DNA of 10,337 nucleotides from Lutispora sp. (GTDB lineage: Bacteria > Bacillota > Clostridia > Lutisporales > Lutisporaceae): positions 1 to 10,337 of the forward strand of contig JAUQXG010000235.1 of NCBI GenBank assembly GCA_030834765.1. Reading direction: 5' to 3'. This document shows positions 1 to 5,853 of the stretch, one piece after another; position 1 is the stretch's first letter, and each line of letters begins with the position of its first letter. Under the pieces are notes generated by a model, which ran no database searches, had not been told where the DNA came from, and was given only the letters and a program-made list of their open reading frames with translations. The translations under genes and the position numbers were made by a program.

Positions 1-381
1 GATGAATCCAAAATGAAGGAATGGTTTTGTGCTTGCAATGATAATGAAAAAAGATACATACTTAATACATCAGACAATAAGAGTATAGGCAATGTTTTTT
101 TGACGATAGACGGTGATATAGGCTATATAAATATAATGATTGGTGATATGATATATGGCGGTAAGGGGTATGGAAAAGATGCGATAAAAACTTTAGTGAA
201 ATATTGTTTTGATGAGCTGAAATTAGAAACGATAAAGGCTGAATTCAATAACAATAATATAAGAGCAGAGTATTGCTGCTTTTCTTGTGGATTTAAAAAG
301 GATGATGCTCCAGTTTTAGATAATTGCCCTAGAGAAAATTATATGATGATAATGAATAGAAAAGATTATATAGGATATTGA
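1..381 (+). CDS. GNAT-family N-acetyltransferase, RimJ/RimL-like (5' end outside window)
   Basis: This is the C-terminal part of a Gcn5-related acetyltransferase, which would transfer an acetyl group from acetyl-CoA to an amine on a protein or small molecule. The substrate cannot be told. The acetyl-CoA pyrophosphate loop is visible as GGKGYGKDAI, about 50 residues after the ATG at position 13. The RimJ/RimL-style ending follows: a helix with YCFDEL, the strand LETIKAEF, NNNNIRAEYCC and the CGF turn. The reading frame is open from base 1 and the ATG at 13 has no ribosome binding site. The family normally has roughly 50 more residues before this point, so the true start is most likely upstream of the window and ATG 13 is internal. 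The gene ends in TGA three bases before a strong terminator and converges on the microprotein gene at 417-500. Confidence 0.8.
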   Translation, partial: DESKMKEWFCACNDNEKRYILNTSDNKSIGNVFLTIDGDIGYINIMIGDMIYGGKGYGKDAIKTLVKYCFDELKLETIKAEFNNNNIRAEYCCFSCGFKKDDAPVLDNCPRENYMMIMNRKDYIGY

Positions 382-384
382 TCA

Positions 385-418
385 AAAATAAACCAGACCC
401 TAGGGTCTGGTTTATTTT
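385..418. terminator. Bidirectional intrinsic terminator, perfect 34-bp palindrome
   Basis: AAAATAAACCAGACCCT is followed directly by its exact reverse complement, giving 17-bp arms with a GC-rich centre and A/T-rich flanks on both sides. It sits between two convergent genes. It can supply a hairpin plus U-rich tail to the acetyltransferase on the + strand and to the microprotein gene on the - strand. The microprotein TAA stop (417-419) lies at the palindrome edge. Confidence 0.9.
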
Positions 419-500
419 AATATTTCTTTTTTTCTTTTTCTTTTTTTTCATCTTTTGGTTTTTTCTTTTCTTCTTTTTTTACAGTCTTATCATGTGCCAT
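417..500 (-). CDS. 27-residue Lys/Glu-rich microprotein
   Basis: On the minus strand an ATG at 500-498 opens a 27-codon frame. It begins MAHDKTVKKEEKKKPKDEKK, continues as mixed Lys/Glu codons and ends in KKKY and TAA. A near-perfect ribosome binding site, AAGGAGGGG, lies at 514-506; its AGGAGG core is 7 nt from the ATG. A well-formed sigma-A promoter lies upstream at 570-599 and a perfect terminator overlaps the stop, so this is a complete free-standing transcription unit. Over half the residues are Lys and about a quarter are Asp/Glu. There is no Cys, no signal peptide and no membrane segment, so it should be a disordered, positively charged cytosolic peptide. I do not recognise a family with a known function. 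The pyrimidine-rich + strand could be dismissed as low complexity, but the expression signals argue for a gene. Confidence 0.68.
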   Translation of the reverse strand: MAHDKTVKKEEKKKPKDEKKEKEKKKY

Positions 501-569
501 TCATACCCCTCCTTGATAACAATGCAAACCTTCAGAAATAATGCAGCGTTGTAAATATTACTTTCTATT

Positions 570-599
570 ATTATAATGGAAGAGCAGTGATAAAGTCAA
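570..599 (-). promoter_or_regulatory. Sigma-A promoter for the microprotein gene
   Basis: On the minus strand TTGACT (599-594) is followed after 18 bp by TATAAT (575-570). That is five of six -35 bases and a perfect -10. Transcription should start near 563, giving a leader of about 60 nt before the ATG at 500. Confidence 0.65.
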
Positions 600-616
600 T
601 TCATATTCAAACAGAT

Positions 617-997
617 TTAATCTAACTCTACTAATACACAACTGTTCGGAGCGATTATAAGATTTTTTTCTTTGGCTTTTTCTATCAATTCTATACTATC
701 TGCCCCTGGTTGGCACCATATATATTTTATACCCTTTTGTGCAGCCATTTCAATTGATTGTAAACCTAGCTGGGGATTGACTATCATATTAACCACATCG
801 ATCGTGTCATTTATTTCTTCTAGGCTTTCATAGCATTTTAATCCCTCAATCTCATCATAGCTTGGATTTACAGGATATACAGTATAACCGTGATCCATTA
901 ACCTTTTCATCACTTTATAACCGAATTTGGATTTGTTTTGTGTAGCGCCAACCACAGCCCAATTTTTTAGTGAAAGCATAGTTTTTATATCATCCAT
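617..997 (-). CDS. CoA-binding domain protein (YccU/CoA_binding_2 family)
   Basis: This 126-aa protein is a single Rossmann-type CoA-binding domain, like the N-terminal domain of succinyl-CoA synthetase alpha subunit. Residues 14-20 (AVVGATQ) form the nucleotide-binding loop. KFGYKVMKRL, then a strand with GYTVYPVNP, and KGIKYIWCQPGA follow in the family order. The full length matches the usual 120-140 aa of free-standing members (YccU, YneT), whose physiological role is poorly defined although CoA binding is established for the fold. The start ATG is preceded by AGAGGT about 8 nt upstream. No clear terminator separates its TAA from the microprotein promoter, so read-through into that gene is possible. 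Confidence 0.88.
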   Translation of the reverse strand: MDDIKTMLSLKNWAVVGATQNKSKFGYKVMKRLMDHGYTVYPVNPSYDEIEGLKCYESLEEINDTIDVVNMIVNPQLGLQSIEMAAQKGIKYIWCQPGADSIELIEKAKEKNLIIAPNSCVLVELD

Positions 998-1057
998 TAA
1001 GTGTACCTCTTTTCTTATTTAATTTAATGAAAAAATTTTAAATAGTGCTTTATATAT

Positions 1058-1086
1058 AGTATAAATCTAATATTAAAGAAATATAA
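1058..1086 (-). promoter_or_regulatory. Possible promoter of the CoA-binding gene
   Basis: On the minus strand TATACT (1063-1058) has TTATAT (1086-1081) 17 bp upstream. The -10 is good and the -35 is poor. It lies about 60 bp ahead of the start codon, in very AT-rich DNA where chance matches are common. Confidence 0.3.
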
Positions 1087-1156
1087 GACCTTTTTAAAAG
1101 CAAGAAATGAAAAAGCCTCATCAAATTATATTATTAGCGAAGCCTTTAGGATAAGG

Positions 1157-1276
1157 TTACTTATTATCTGATGCTTTAAATATTCCCAATAATCGCAAAT
1201 AGTGATTTGCTTCACGCAAAGTGTGGTCAGCTAATAACGGTATTATTATTGATTTGACTTTGCAGTCTAATACTCC
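1157..1276 (-). pseudogene. Relic of the 3' end of a DUF2935-family gene
   Basis: The 350-bp gap between the CoA-binding gene and lysE is not empty. On the minus strand an open stretch of 39 codons begins GVLDCKVKS, runs through IIIPLLADH, TLREANHYLRLL and GIFKASDNK, and ends in TAA (1159-1157). The PLLADHxxREAxHYLRLL pattern closely resembles the conserved C-terminus of DUF2935 proteins, a clostridial family of helical, probably metal-binding proteins in which His and Glu of DHxxREA are conserved. An in-frame TAA at 1279-1277 interrupts the frame, no start or ribosome binding site is present, and the usual rest of the protein (over 200 aa) is missing. A short segment in another frame (EMMLMINYFKEY, about 1278-1310) might be older coding sequence. 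The remainder of the gap holds only AT-rich sequence and a small bulged hairpin at 1298-1319. Confidence 0.6.
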
Positions 1277-1347
1277 TTAAAGTAATTGATCATTAGCATC
1301 ATTTCATTATATGAATGATATAGGTAGAATGATACTATGGCTATATA

Positions 1348-1965
1348 TTACTTCATCAACATAGTGATCAATGCATATCCAAGCTTTAATCCGTAGAATA
1401 CGATCACTCCGCCACAGACCATGTTTATATATTTTAATATTTTTTCATTGATAGCAGTTTTGAATATTGAAATAATCGTAGTTAATCCTAGAAACCAACT
1501 AAAAGATGCAATGGCAACACCAGCTATAAAAAAGCTTGAACCAATGGAAGGCAAGGATGCTCTATAGCCCCCTAAAAGCAGGGAACCGTCTATGATTGCT
1601 TGAGGATTAAGCCATGTAACGGCAAAACACATCCAAATTACTTTTGATAATGTTTGATTTATATCCATATCACCATTTATGGAAGGAGTGGCTCTGATAA
1701 GATTTATTCCGATATAGATTACAGCGATACTTCCGGCTCCAAGTATAAAATACTTTAAGATTGGTAAGCTTTCAAGCAATAGTCCTATACCGAAGAAGCA
1801 AGCTAGGGCAAGGGATATGTCAAAAAATATGGTGATGAATGCTACTTGATAAGCTCGAAGTTTGCTTGTCCTCATCGCAGTATTTATCACATACATATTT
1901 TGCATACCAATAGGTGCAAGATAGACTAAACCCAACAAAAAACCTTGTAAAAGATAATGAAACAT
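1348..1965 (-). CDS. LysE/ArgO-family amino-acid exporter
   Basis: A 205-aa integral membrane protein with about six hydrophobic segments, the normal size for the LysE superfamily, which exports basic or other amino acids by secondary transport. The diagnostic first-helix motif is at residues 17-27 (APIGMQNMYVI). A second conserved signature, TWLNPQAIIDG, lies near residues 116-126; the Asn-Pro in mid-protein is typical. The start ATG has only a weak ribosome binding site, a run of five G bases 9 nt upstream. The gene is divergent from a MocR-type regulator with 119 bp between the start codons, the usual arrangement for a regulator and its target transporter. The exported compound cannot be read from sequence. 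It could be Lys, Arg, another amino acid or a toxic analogue. Confidence 0.87.
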   Translation of the reverse strand: MFHYLLQGFLLGLVYLAPIGMQNMYVINTAMRTSKLRAYQVAFITIFFDISLALACFFGIGLLLESLPILKYFILGAGSIAVIYIGINLIRATPSINGDMDINQTLSKVIWMCFAVTWLNPQAIIDGSLLLGGYRASLPSIGSSFFIAGVAIASFSWFLGLTTIISIFKTAINEKILKYINMVCGGVIVFYGLKLGYALITMLMK

Positions 1966-1990
1966 TTTTTAAAACCCCCATATATTTTAT

Positions 1991-2018
1991 GCTATACTTA
2001 GATTATATATATAAACAA
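1991..2018 (-). promoter_or_regulatory. Possible lysE promoter
   Basis: On the minus strand TTGTTT (2018-2013) and TATAGC (1996-1991) are 16 bp apart, which would start transcription near 1984 and leave a short leader. Each box matches four of six consensus bases, which suits a promoter that needs an activator, but the surrounding TATATA-rich DNA offers other choices. Confidence 0.3.
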
Positions 2019-2031
2019 GCCTATATGCTTC

Positions 2032-2060
2032 AACCAATCAATAAAATGATAAACCAACCA
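2032..2060. promoter_or_regulatory. Direct repeat AACCAAYCA, candidate MocR operator
   Basis: AACCAATCA (2032-2040) and AACCAACCA (2052-2060) are direct repeats with eight of nine bases equal. They are offset by 20 bp, about two helical turns, and lie between lysE and the MocR gene. MocR regulators such as GabR and PdxR bind direct repeats as head-to-tail dimers, so the geometry fits. The repeats lie just upstream of the proposed lysE -35 box and within the leader of the regulator gene. This suggests activation of lysE and autorepression, but that is inference. Confidence 0.45.
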
Positions 2061-2084
2061 AATAATCTGTAGGGAGGGGTGGTT

Positions 2085-3542
2085 TTGCCTAAAGAGAATT
2101 GGAAGCCGGATAAGAATTCGCCTATTCCATTGTATGAACAAGTAAAAAATTATATAAGAGATAAAATAGCCAGTGGGTATTGGAAAATAGGGAGTAAAAT
2201 TCCAACACAAAGGTATATGGCACAGGCATTTGATGTGAATAGAAGCACGATAGTGACCGCCATAGAGGAGTTGATCGCAGATGGACTCTTAGAAGGAAAA
2301 ACAAAGGGTGGTACTATAGTAAAAAACAATACATGGTCGCTGCTTTCAAAAACTCCTCCTCCTGATTGGGTGTCCTATGTAAGGGCAGGCACCCATCAGC
2401 CCAATTTTTCTACCATACAGCAGATCAATAAATATGAATTTGAGCCGCAAATCATAAGACTTGGTACTGGAGAACTGTCTCCGGAGCTTTTTCCCAAGAA
2501 AATGATGGATATAGTAGCAGATCATTCTCTAAAGCAGATGAAGTCTTTGGGGTATGAGGAGCCTAAAGGTTCTTTGACCCTCAGAAAAAGCATAAGTGAA
2601 TATCTACAGACAAAGGGGATAGAAGCCCACCCCTCTCAAATACTGATCGTATCAGGTGCGCTTCAGGCTCTTAACCTTATATCCGTCGGAATACTATATA
2701 AAGGATCAACAATATTGACTGAAAATCCCTCTTATATATACTCTATAAATGTATTTCAATCTGCGGGAATGAAGTTGTTTGGAGTACCTCTGGACAATGA
2801 TGGAATCATGTTTGAAAAAGTGATAAAGCATAGGAGACAGACAAATGCAGCGATACTATACACGATACCTTCTTTCCATAATCCAACTGGAATATGTATG
2901 AGTGAGGAAAGGAGGAAAAAGCTCCTCCAGGTTTGTGAGGCAGAGAGATTACCTATCATTGAGGATGATGCATATAGGGAGCTATCCATAGACAGGACAG
3001 TGCCAATGCCAATAAAAGCAATAGATAAAAATGAGCTGGTGCTTTACCTTGGAAGTCTTTCCAAGACTTTATGCCCTGGATTACGAATTGGTTGGGTTGT
3101 TGGACAGGAAGCAGTGATTGAAAGATTGGCAGACGTTAAAATGCAGACTGACTATGGTTCCAGCTCTCTTTCACAGATGGCAGCAGCAGAATGGATATCA
3201 AGCGGGTTATATGAGGAGTATATAAATAATATAAAAAAAGAATTAAAAATAAGAAGGGATATCACATCAGCCTGTTTAAATAAATACTTTGAGGAGATAG
3301 CCCAATGGAAGCTGCCCCAAGGAGGCTTCTATATATGGCTGTATCTAAAAAAGCCAATATCCATGCAAAAGCTTTTTATAAGATGTCTTGAAAAGGGAAT
3401 ACTGATTAACCCTGGAAATTTATATCAACATATGAGCAGTCAGCATATAAGAATATCCTATTCTTATGCGGCATATAAGGATTTAGAATTTGGGTTGAAA
3501 ACCCTGGCAGAAACAATAAAAGAATTTGATAGGGAGGCTTAA
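2085..3542 (+). CDS. MocR/PdxR-type transcription regulator (GntR wHTH fused to aminotransferase-like domain)
   Basis: The 485-aa protein has the classic MocR layout. An N-terminal GntR winged helix (about residues 12-80; PLYEQVKNYIRDKI, then RSTIVTAIEELIADGLLEG) is fused to a fold-type I aminotransferase-like domain. PLP-binding elements are intact: N266 in PSFHNPTG, D295 and Y297 in EDDAY, and K327 in SLSKTLCPGLRIGW, which would form the aldimine. Such proteins usually sense PLP-linked amino compounds rather than catalyse. The start is chosen as TTG 2085 because GGGAGG (2072-2077) is 7 nt upstream. An in-frame GTG at 2079 would overlap the ribosome binding site. The gene is divergent from lysE and is followed 2 nt later by the nitroreductase gene, pointing to both as likely targets. 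Confidence 0.9.
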   Translation: MPKENWKPDKNSPIPLYEQVKNYIRDKIASGYWKIGSKIPTQRYMAQAFDVNRSTIVTAIEELIADGLLEGKTKGGTIVKNNTWSLLSKTPPPDWVSYVRAGTHQPNFSTIQQINKYEFEPQIIRLGTGELSPELFPKKMMDIVADHSLKQMKSLGYEEPKGSLTLRKSISEYLQTKGIEAHPSQILIVSGALQALNLISVGILYKGSTILTENPSYIYSINVFQSAGMKLFGVPLDNDGIMFEKVIKHRRQTNAAILYTIPSFHNPTGICMSEERRKKLLQVCEAERLPIIEDDAYRELSIDRTVPMPIKAIDKNELVLYLGSLSKTLCPGLRIGWVVGQEAVIERLADVKMQTDYGSSSLSQMAAAEWISSGLYEEYINNIKKELKIRRDITSACLNKYFEEIAQWKLPQGGFYIWLYLKKPISMQKLFIRCLEKGILINPGNLYQHMSSQHIRISYSYAAYKDLEFGLKTLAETIKEFDREA

Positions 3543-3544
3543 AA

Positions 3545-4102
3545 ATGGAAAGAGAATTTAATTATGAAATTATGAAAGAAATAAAAGAGAGATGGTCACT
3601 AAGAGCATTCAGCAATGAGAAAATACCCAAAGAAGAAGTTATGGCAATACTTGAAGCTGCACGTTATGCACCATCCTGCTTCAATGAGCAGCCTTGGAGA
3701 TTTATAGTAGCGGATGACGAAGAAAAGCTTGCTAAAATGAGAAATGTACTTACAGAGTCAAACCAAGTATGGGCAAATGCAGCTCCTGTGCTTATTGCTA
3801 TTTTATCGAAAAAGACTTTTGCCTATAATGGAAAAGATAATTTCTGGCATCAATTTGATGCTGGCACTGCATGGGGATACCTTTCTTTAGAAGCGCAAAG
3901 AAGAGGAATAGCAACACATGCAATGGGAGGCTTCAGCAAAAAACTTCTAAGAGAAAGCTTTGATGTAAGTGAGGAATATGATGTAATGACAGTTGTGGCA
4001 GTAGGAAAGATGGGAGATAAAGAAAAGCTTCCTGATGATCTAAAGGAAAGAGAAAGACCAGACGTAAGGGAGTCTCTTGAAAAGCTAATTTATAAGGTGT
4101 AA
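3545..4102 (+). CDS. Nitroreductase-family FMN-dependent oxidoreductase
   Basis: A 185-aa single-domain nitroreductase-fold protein, a normal length. FMN-binding elements are RWSLRAF (R16, S18, R20) near the N-terminus and APSCFNEQPWRF (residues 42-53). The later GDKEK-type C-terminal stretch and the GIATHAMGGF loop (about 119-128) also fit the family. Members use NAD(P)H to reduce nitroaromatics, quinones or other electron-poor substrates; the natural substrate here is unknown. The ribosome binding site AGGGAGG (3531-3537) lies inside the end of the MocR gene, 7 nt before the ATG, and only 2 nt separate the two frames, so translation is probably coupled and the two are co-transcribed. A strong terminator follows directly. 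Confidence 0.92.
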   Translation: MEREFNYEIMKEIKERWSLRAFSNEKIPKEEVMAILEAARYAPSCFNEQPWRFIVADDEEKLAKMRNVLTESNQVWANAAPVLIAILSKKTFAYNGKDNFWHQFDAGTAWGYLSLEAQRRGIATHAMGGFSKKLLRESFDVSEEYDVMTVVAVGKMGDKEKLPDDLKERERPDVRESLEKLIYKV

Positions 4103-4106
4103 TGTG

Positions 4107-4145
4107 AATATCCCAGAGGAAATAAACTTTTCTCTGGGATATTTT
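4107..4145 (+). terminator. Intrinsic terminator after the nitroreductase gene
   Basis: AATATCCCAGAG (4107-4118) pairs with CTCTGGGATATT (4132-4143). The stem can extend inward by four pairs, one of them G-U, to a 5-nt loop. A short T run follows on the + strand, so it ends the MocR-nitroreductase operon. There is no T run on the other side, so it is less suited to the leftward gene ending at 4159. Confidence 0.85.
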
Positions 4146-4158
4146 AAAATGAGTAGAA

Positions 4159-4656
4159 TTATCCTTTAAAATCAACTTTTGTCAATTTACCATCAGCATT
4201 CATGGTGATTTGAGTAATTTTGGAAAGCTGTTTTTCATCATTTACTTTAGCGCATTCAATAACTTGAATAACTTTTGGGGTGACTCCATTATTTTTATAA
4301 GAATCCCCTAATATTTTAAGGATTGAATAGGGATGATCAGGGTCTTTGAGACATATAAAAGATGAATTTGGTACTAAAATAGCATCAGAAATAAGCTTTG
4401 CATAGTCAATACCGCTAAGATCAGCAATTAAATAATAATCTGATTCCTCATTAAGGTCTTCAAAGCTTTTTACCTGCTTGATTTTGAAATTACTTTTAGC
4501 CACTGCACTGGCTGTTGCCATAAGCGGAAGTATTCCCCATCCCTTATGTCCTGAAATGATAATACAATCTTTTCTCATAATTGCTTCTTCAATATAATTT
4601 CCATGACTTTCAGTCATAAACTTTTGATCGATTAGCTTTTTTAAAAATGAATTCAT
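4159..4656 (-). CDS. Degenerate CpaF/VirB11-like (T2SS/T4SS ATPase family) protein lacking Walker A lysine
   Basis: The 165-aa protein is not a standard enzyme but follows, in order, the landmarks of a secretion/pilus ATPase core. An N-terminal helix (FLKKLIDQKFMTESHGNYIEEAI) leads to IIISGHKGWGILPL (33-45), where the P-loop GxxGxGK[ST] keeps its three glycines (36, 39, 41) but has I-L instead of K-T. The strand DYYLIADLSGIDYAKLISDAI (73-93) occupies the place of the Walker B/GExRG segment without its acidic residues. The last 35 residues (PKVIQVIECAK, QLSKITQITMNADGK) match the ending of CpaF-type proteins. ATP hydrolysis is therefore unlikely. The start is ATG 4656 because AGGAG ends 8 nt upstream; the GTG three codons earlier overlaps that site. 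It stands alone, with its own promoter. Family assignment is inference. Confidence 0.55.
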   Translation of the reverse strand: MNSFLKKLIDQKFMTESHGNYIEEAIMRKDCIIISGHKGWGILPLMATASAVAKSNFKIKQVKSFEDLNEESDYYLIADLSGIDYAKLISDAILVPNSSFICLKDPDHPYSILKILGDSYKNNGVTPKVIQVIECAKVNDEKQLSKITQITMNADGKLTKVDFKG

Positions 4657-4702
4657 AAAAATCACTCCTCGTATAGTATGTAGATTAAATTGGAAATATC
4701 AT

Positions 4703-4732
4703 ATTATAATTTTATCCTATGTGGAATAACAA
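4703..4732 (-). promoter_or_regulatory. Probable sigma-A promoter of the degenerate ATPase-like gene
   Basis: On the minus strand TTGTTA (4732-4727) and TATAAT (4708-4703) are 18 bp apart, about 47 bp ahead of the ATG at 4656. The -10 is perfect and the -35 matches four of six bases. No clear terminator follows the upstream oxidoreductase gene, so some read-through is also possible. Confidence 0.5.
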
Positions 4733-4762
4733 GTAAAGCTGCGGACTCGGGCATTATTGACC

Positions 4763-5737
4763 CTATAACAGAGCCTTCCTAGCATCCTCAGCCCAATTTG
4801 GGTTAATCAATATCTGCCTGCCTATACCCACCATGTTCGTTACGTCCTCAGCTATTAGCTTTTCTGCCGCCTCAGGGGTGGTTATCCCTCCTGTCAATAT
4901 AACAGGAATAGATAAGTGTTTTTTCAATTCCCTTGACATATAGGCAAAATAACCTTCTTCCTTGAATCTGTCTCTCCCGCTTCCACCTATTCCGCCTGAT
5001 ATATCTATTACGGCTGCACCTTCTTCTTCAAGCCTTACTGCTACTTTTGCAGCTTCTTCAACTGTCAAGCCACCTTCTATTAAGTCGTCGCAGCCTAATC
5101 TTACGATGAAAGTAAAATTACCGCAAAGCGCTTTTACTGCTTTGATAACTTCCAAGTGAAGTCTCATTCTATTTTCTAATGAACCGCCGTATTCATCCGT
5201 TCTTTTATTGGTAAGAGGGGATAAAAATTGACTAAGCAAATAGCCGTGAGCGCCATGTATTTCTACCATATCAAAGCCTGCTTTTTTTACTCTTAGAGCA
5301 GCTTGAGCGAAGCTATCTATTACTTCATGTATTTCTTTAATAGTTAGCTCTCTAGGCAGAACCTTACCATTTGGATGTTGTATTGCTGAAGGTGCAACAG
5401 GTGGGGCGGAGACTGCCAGACTGCCTGCATGATTAATCTGCATAGCACAAGCTACATTGTATTGATGTATTGTTTGGCTTAGCTTTGATAAACCTTCTAT
5501 TGCATCATCTCTATGTACACCCATTTGATTGAAAGATGCTTGACCTTCTAAAGATATAAAGGCATGTTCTATGATTATTAGCCCAAGTCCAGTTTTTGCT
5601 CTCTCCTCATAATAGGAAATGATTTTATCTGTAACAAATCCATCTTCTGTAGATTTGCCTGAAGCAAGAGGAGGCATTACAATTCTGTTTTCTAATGAGA
5701 TATTACCTACATTTGTTTTTGAAAATAAATGGCTCAT
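4763..5737 (-). CDS. Old Yellow Enzyme-family NADH:flavin oxidoreductase (barrel only)
   Basis: A 324-aa TIM-barrel flavoenzyme. FMN and substrate landmarks are clear: Q100 in MQINHAG, the HGAHGYLLSQFLSP motif with H161, H164 and Y166, the RTDEYGGSLENR segment (179-190), and GGITTPE plus GIGRQ for the FMN phosphate near the C-terminus. Family members reduce activated C=C bonds, with NAD(P)H as donor. Two details stand out. The active-site loop MPPLASGK lacks the redox-tuning Cys of YqjM-type enzymes, and the protein ends after the barrel without the 4Fe-4S and second flavin/NAD domains of clostridial 2-enoate reductases. It therefore looks like the stand-alone barrel of that subgroup. A clean AAGGAG ribosome binding site lies 8 nt before the ATG. 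It has its own promoter because the upstream antiporter gene ends in a terminator. Confidence 0.9.
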   Translation of the reverse strand: MSHLFSKTNVGNISLENRIVMPPLASGKSTEDGFVTDKIISYYEERAKTGLGLIIIEHAFISLEGQASFNQMGVHRDDAIEGLSKLSQTIHQYNVACAMQINHAGSLAVSAPPVAPSAIQHPNGKVLPRELTIKEIHEVIDSFAQAALRVKKAGFDMVEIHGAHGYLLSQFLSPLTNKRTDEYGGSLENRMRLHLEVIKAVKALCGNFTFIVRLGCDDLIEGGLTVEEAAKVAVRLEEEGAAVIDISGGIGGSGRDRFKEEGYFAYMSRELKKHLSIPVILTGGITTPEAAEKLIAEDVTNMVGIGRQILINPNWAEDARKALL

Positions 5738-5769
5738 GAAATCAACTCCTTATATTTTATAACAATTTT

Positions 5770-5778
5770 ATTATATCA
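5770..5778 (-). promoter_or_regulatory. Extended -10 promoter of the oxidoreductase gene
   Basis: On the minus strand TGATATAAT (5778-5770) is a perfect extended -10 element (TG, one base, TATAAT). No good -35 box is present, as is common for extended -10 promoters. It lies between the antiporter terminator and the start codon at 5737. Confidence 0.55.
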
Positions 5779-5804
5779 AAAAACAGACCCAAAATTACTT
5801 AATA

Positions 5805-5846
5805 TAAAAAAGAAGTTTAAAACTGATGGATTCAGTCTTAAACTTC
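5805..5846 (-). terminator. Intrinsic terminator of the antiporter gene
   Basis: On the minus strand GAAGTTTAAGACTGA (5846-5832) pairs with TCAGTTTTAAACTTC (5826-5812) over 15 bp with one G-U pair and a 5-nt loop. A run of six T follows at 5811-5806. It starts 8 nt after the antiporter stop codon. Confidence 0.9.
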
Positions 5847-5853
5847 CTTTTAA

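Noticed and set aside
421-480. Pyrimidine-rich low-complexity tract on the + strand
   Set aside because: Read on the minus strand it is the Lys/Glu coding part of the microprotein with strong expression signals, so it is not reported as a simple repeat.
1298-1319. Hairpin ATCATTTCAT/ATGAATGAT as the lysE terminator
   Set aside because: It is all A/T apart from two pairs, has a bulge, and is not followed by a T run on the minus strand.
1966-2084. Lysine riboswitch (L-box) ahead of the lysE-type exporter
   Set aside because: The divergent gap is only about 119 bp and holds no extended paired structure or leader terminator. The L-box needs more length than this.
4159-4656. Active P-loop ATPase
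   Set aside because: The Lys and Ser/Thr of Walker A are replaced by Ile and Leu, and the Walker B-like segment has lost its acidic residues, so hydrolysis is not supported.
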